Part shown: positions 5,342-5,568 of the stretch, piece by piece
Layout: every line of letters starts with the position of its first letter
Numbering within the stretch: position 1 is the first letter of the stretch
DNA from: UBA11475 sp045655805
Lineage (GTDB): Bacteria > Bacillota > Clostridia > Christensenellales > Borkfalkiaceae
Assembly (NCBI GenBank): GCA_045655805.1
Contig: JAZOPZ010000024.1
Span: 1-5,568 of the forward strand
Direction of reading: 5' to 3'
DNA length: 5,568 nucleotides
The notes under the pieces: model-generated
What the model was told of the DNA's origin: nothing
Databases searched by the model: none
Seen by the model: the letters and a program-made list of their open reading frames with translations, nothing else
Made by a program: the position numbers and the translations under genes

Positions 5342-5347
5342 ACGGGT

Positions 5348-5423
5348 AGGTTGTGGCGTTCGTTCACAACATGCGCCTACGTTAGTTAGGGCACAAGCCT
5401 ACGTTTGTAGGCTTTTATTTTTT
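5348..5423 (+). ncRNA. Candidate structured small RNA, three hairpins, about 75 nt
   Basis: Between the promoter at 5313-5341 and a T tract at 5413-5423 the sequence can fold into three tightly spaced hairpins. Hairpin 1 is GTTGTG (5350-5355) with CACAAC (5365-5370), loop 9 nt. Hairpin 2 is GC(g)CCTA (5373-5379) with TAGGGC (5387-5392), loop 7 nt and one bulged G. Hairpin 3 is AAGCCTAC (5395-5402) with GTAGGCTT (5407-5414), loop GTTT, followed by TTATTTTTT, an intrinsic terminator. No ORF with a ribosome binding site lies inside, and no plus-strand gene follows, which argues against a simple riboswitch leader. I do not recognise a known RNA family. It lies between ppa and a convergent gene and may be antisense to that gene's 3' untranslated region. 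Confidence 0.6.
5395..5423 (+). terminator. Intrinsic terminator of the small RNA
   Basis: A perfect 8-bp GC-containing stem (AAGCCTAC/GTAGGCTT) with a four-base loop GTTT, followed by TTATTTTTT on the plus strand. On the minus strand the hairpin is followed by GTGCCC, so it is oriented for plus-strand transcription only. Confidence 0.88.
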
Positions 5424-5433
5424 GTAACGATTT

Positions 5434-5568
5434 CTAGCCGTCGTCTACCATTTCGCCGATGCACGATACGAAAGGCTTATCGTTTAACTTAAACCCTACC
5501 AACATCTCGTCAATCGTATCAAACTTTGCAAGCATAACGTCGTGTGACCATACTTGTATTTCTTCACC
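5434..5568 (-). CDS. Unrecognised protein, C-terminal 44 residues only
   Basis: A minus-strand frame is open from the right window edge to a TAG at 5434-5436. It encodes 44 residues, including VWSHDVMLAKFDTIDEMLVG and ending IGEMVDDG. The frame is acidic, uses codons like its neighbours, and is the only convincing frame here, so I take it as the end of a real gene. The pattern DxxLxxFxTIDEML followed by FKLNxKPFVSCI looks like the close of a compact folded domain, but I do not recognise the family. No minus-strand terminator is visible before the small RNA region, so its transcript probably runs across that locus, perhaps to the symmetric hairpin at 5230-5258. Function is unknown. Confidence 0.6.
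   Translation of the reverse strand, partial: GEEIQVWSHDVMLAKFDTIDEMLVGFKLNDKPFVSCIGEMVDDG

Noticed and set aside
5351..5389. Small ORFs in the sRNA (TTG at 5351, GTG at 5353, ATG at 5371)
   Set aside because: They are 4 to 12 codons, lack a properly placed ribosome binding site, and lie within hairpins. A leader peptide is not supported.
5340..5425. tRNA or tRNA-like gene at the three-hairpin region
   Set aside because: There is no acceptor stem closing the structure, no T-loop consensus and no anticodon arm. The last hairpin is a terminator.

Overview
The window is AT-rich bacterial DNA. Its gene content and signals (Shine-Dalgarno (SD) sequences such as AAAGGTG, TTGACT/TATAAT promoters, compact intrinsic terminators, TGA used as a stop) suggest a low-GC member of the Bacillota, probably an uncultured or gut-type Clostridia. 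No rRNA, tRNA or CRISPR array is present, so the taxonomy is inferred from composition and protein resemblance only.

Left part (1-1114) is accessory DNA. It begins with the start of an IS3-type transposase on the minus strand and what looks like the insertion-sequence end near 142. Next comes a divergent pair: a 77-residue XRE-type repressor (minus) and a SLOG/DUF1273-like protein gene (plus). Their 150-bp intergenic region holds a near-consensus promoter and three copies of TTCCACGA spaced 47 and 49 bp apart, one inside a 16-bp palindrome. This has the look of an autoregulated two-gene module. The SLOG gene is broken twice: one extra A in an A7 tract after codon 12, and a TAA where the conserved C-terminal tail should continue.

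Middle part (1115-2795) holds a radical SAM protein of the PflX/COG1313 type, whose promoter is placed so that the mRNA should be almost or fully leaderless, and a convergent MntP-type manganese efflux protein. A shared terminator hairpin lies between them.

Right part (2721-5263) is a housekeeping operon: uracil-DNA glycosylase (ung), an archaeal-type cofactor-independent phosphoglycerate mutase whose ATG overlaps the ung stop, and a family I inorganic pyrophosphatase (ppa). It has an extended -10 promoter in front and a strong terminator behind. The three genes share transcription rather than one pathway: DNA repair, lower glycolysis, and pyrophosphate removal.

The right edge (5313-5568) holds the least expected element: a perfect promoter (TTGACT, 17 bp, TATAAT) driving a transcript of about 75 nt that can fold into three consecutive hairpins, the last an intrinsic terminator. 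It has no credible ORF and no gene downstream on its strand. It points at the 3' end of an unrecognised minus-strand gene that runs off the window. This orphan structured RNA and the XRE/SLOG operator region are the parts most worth following up.
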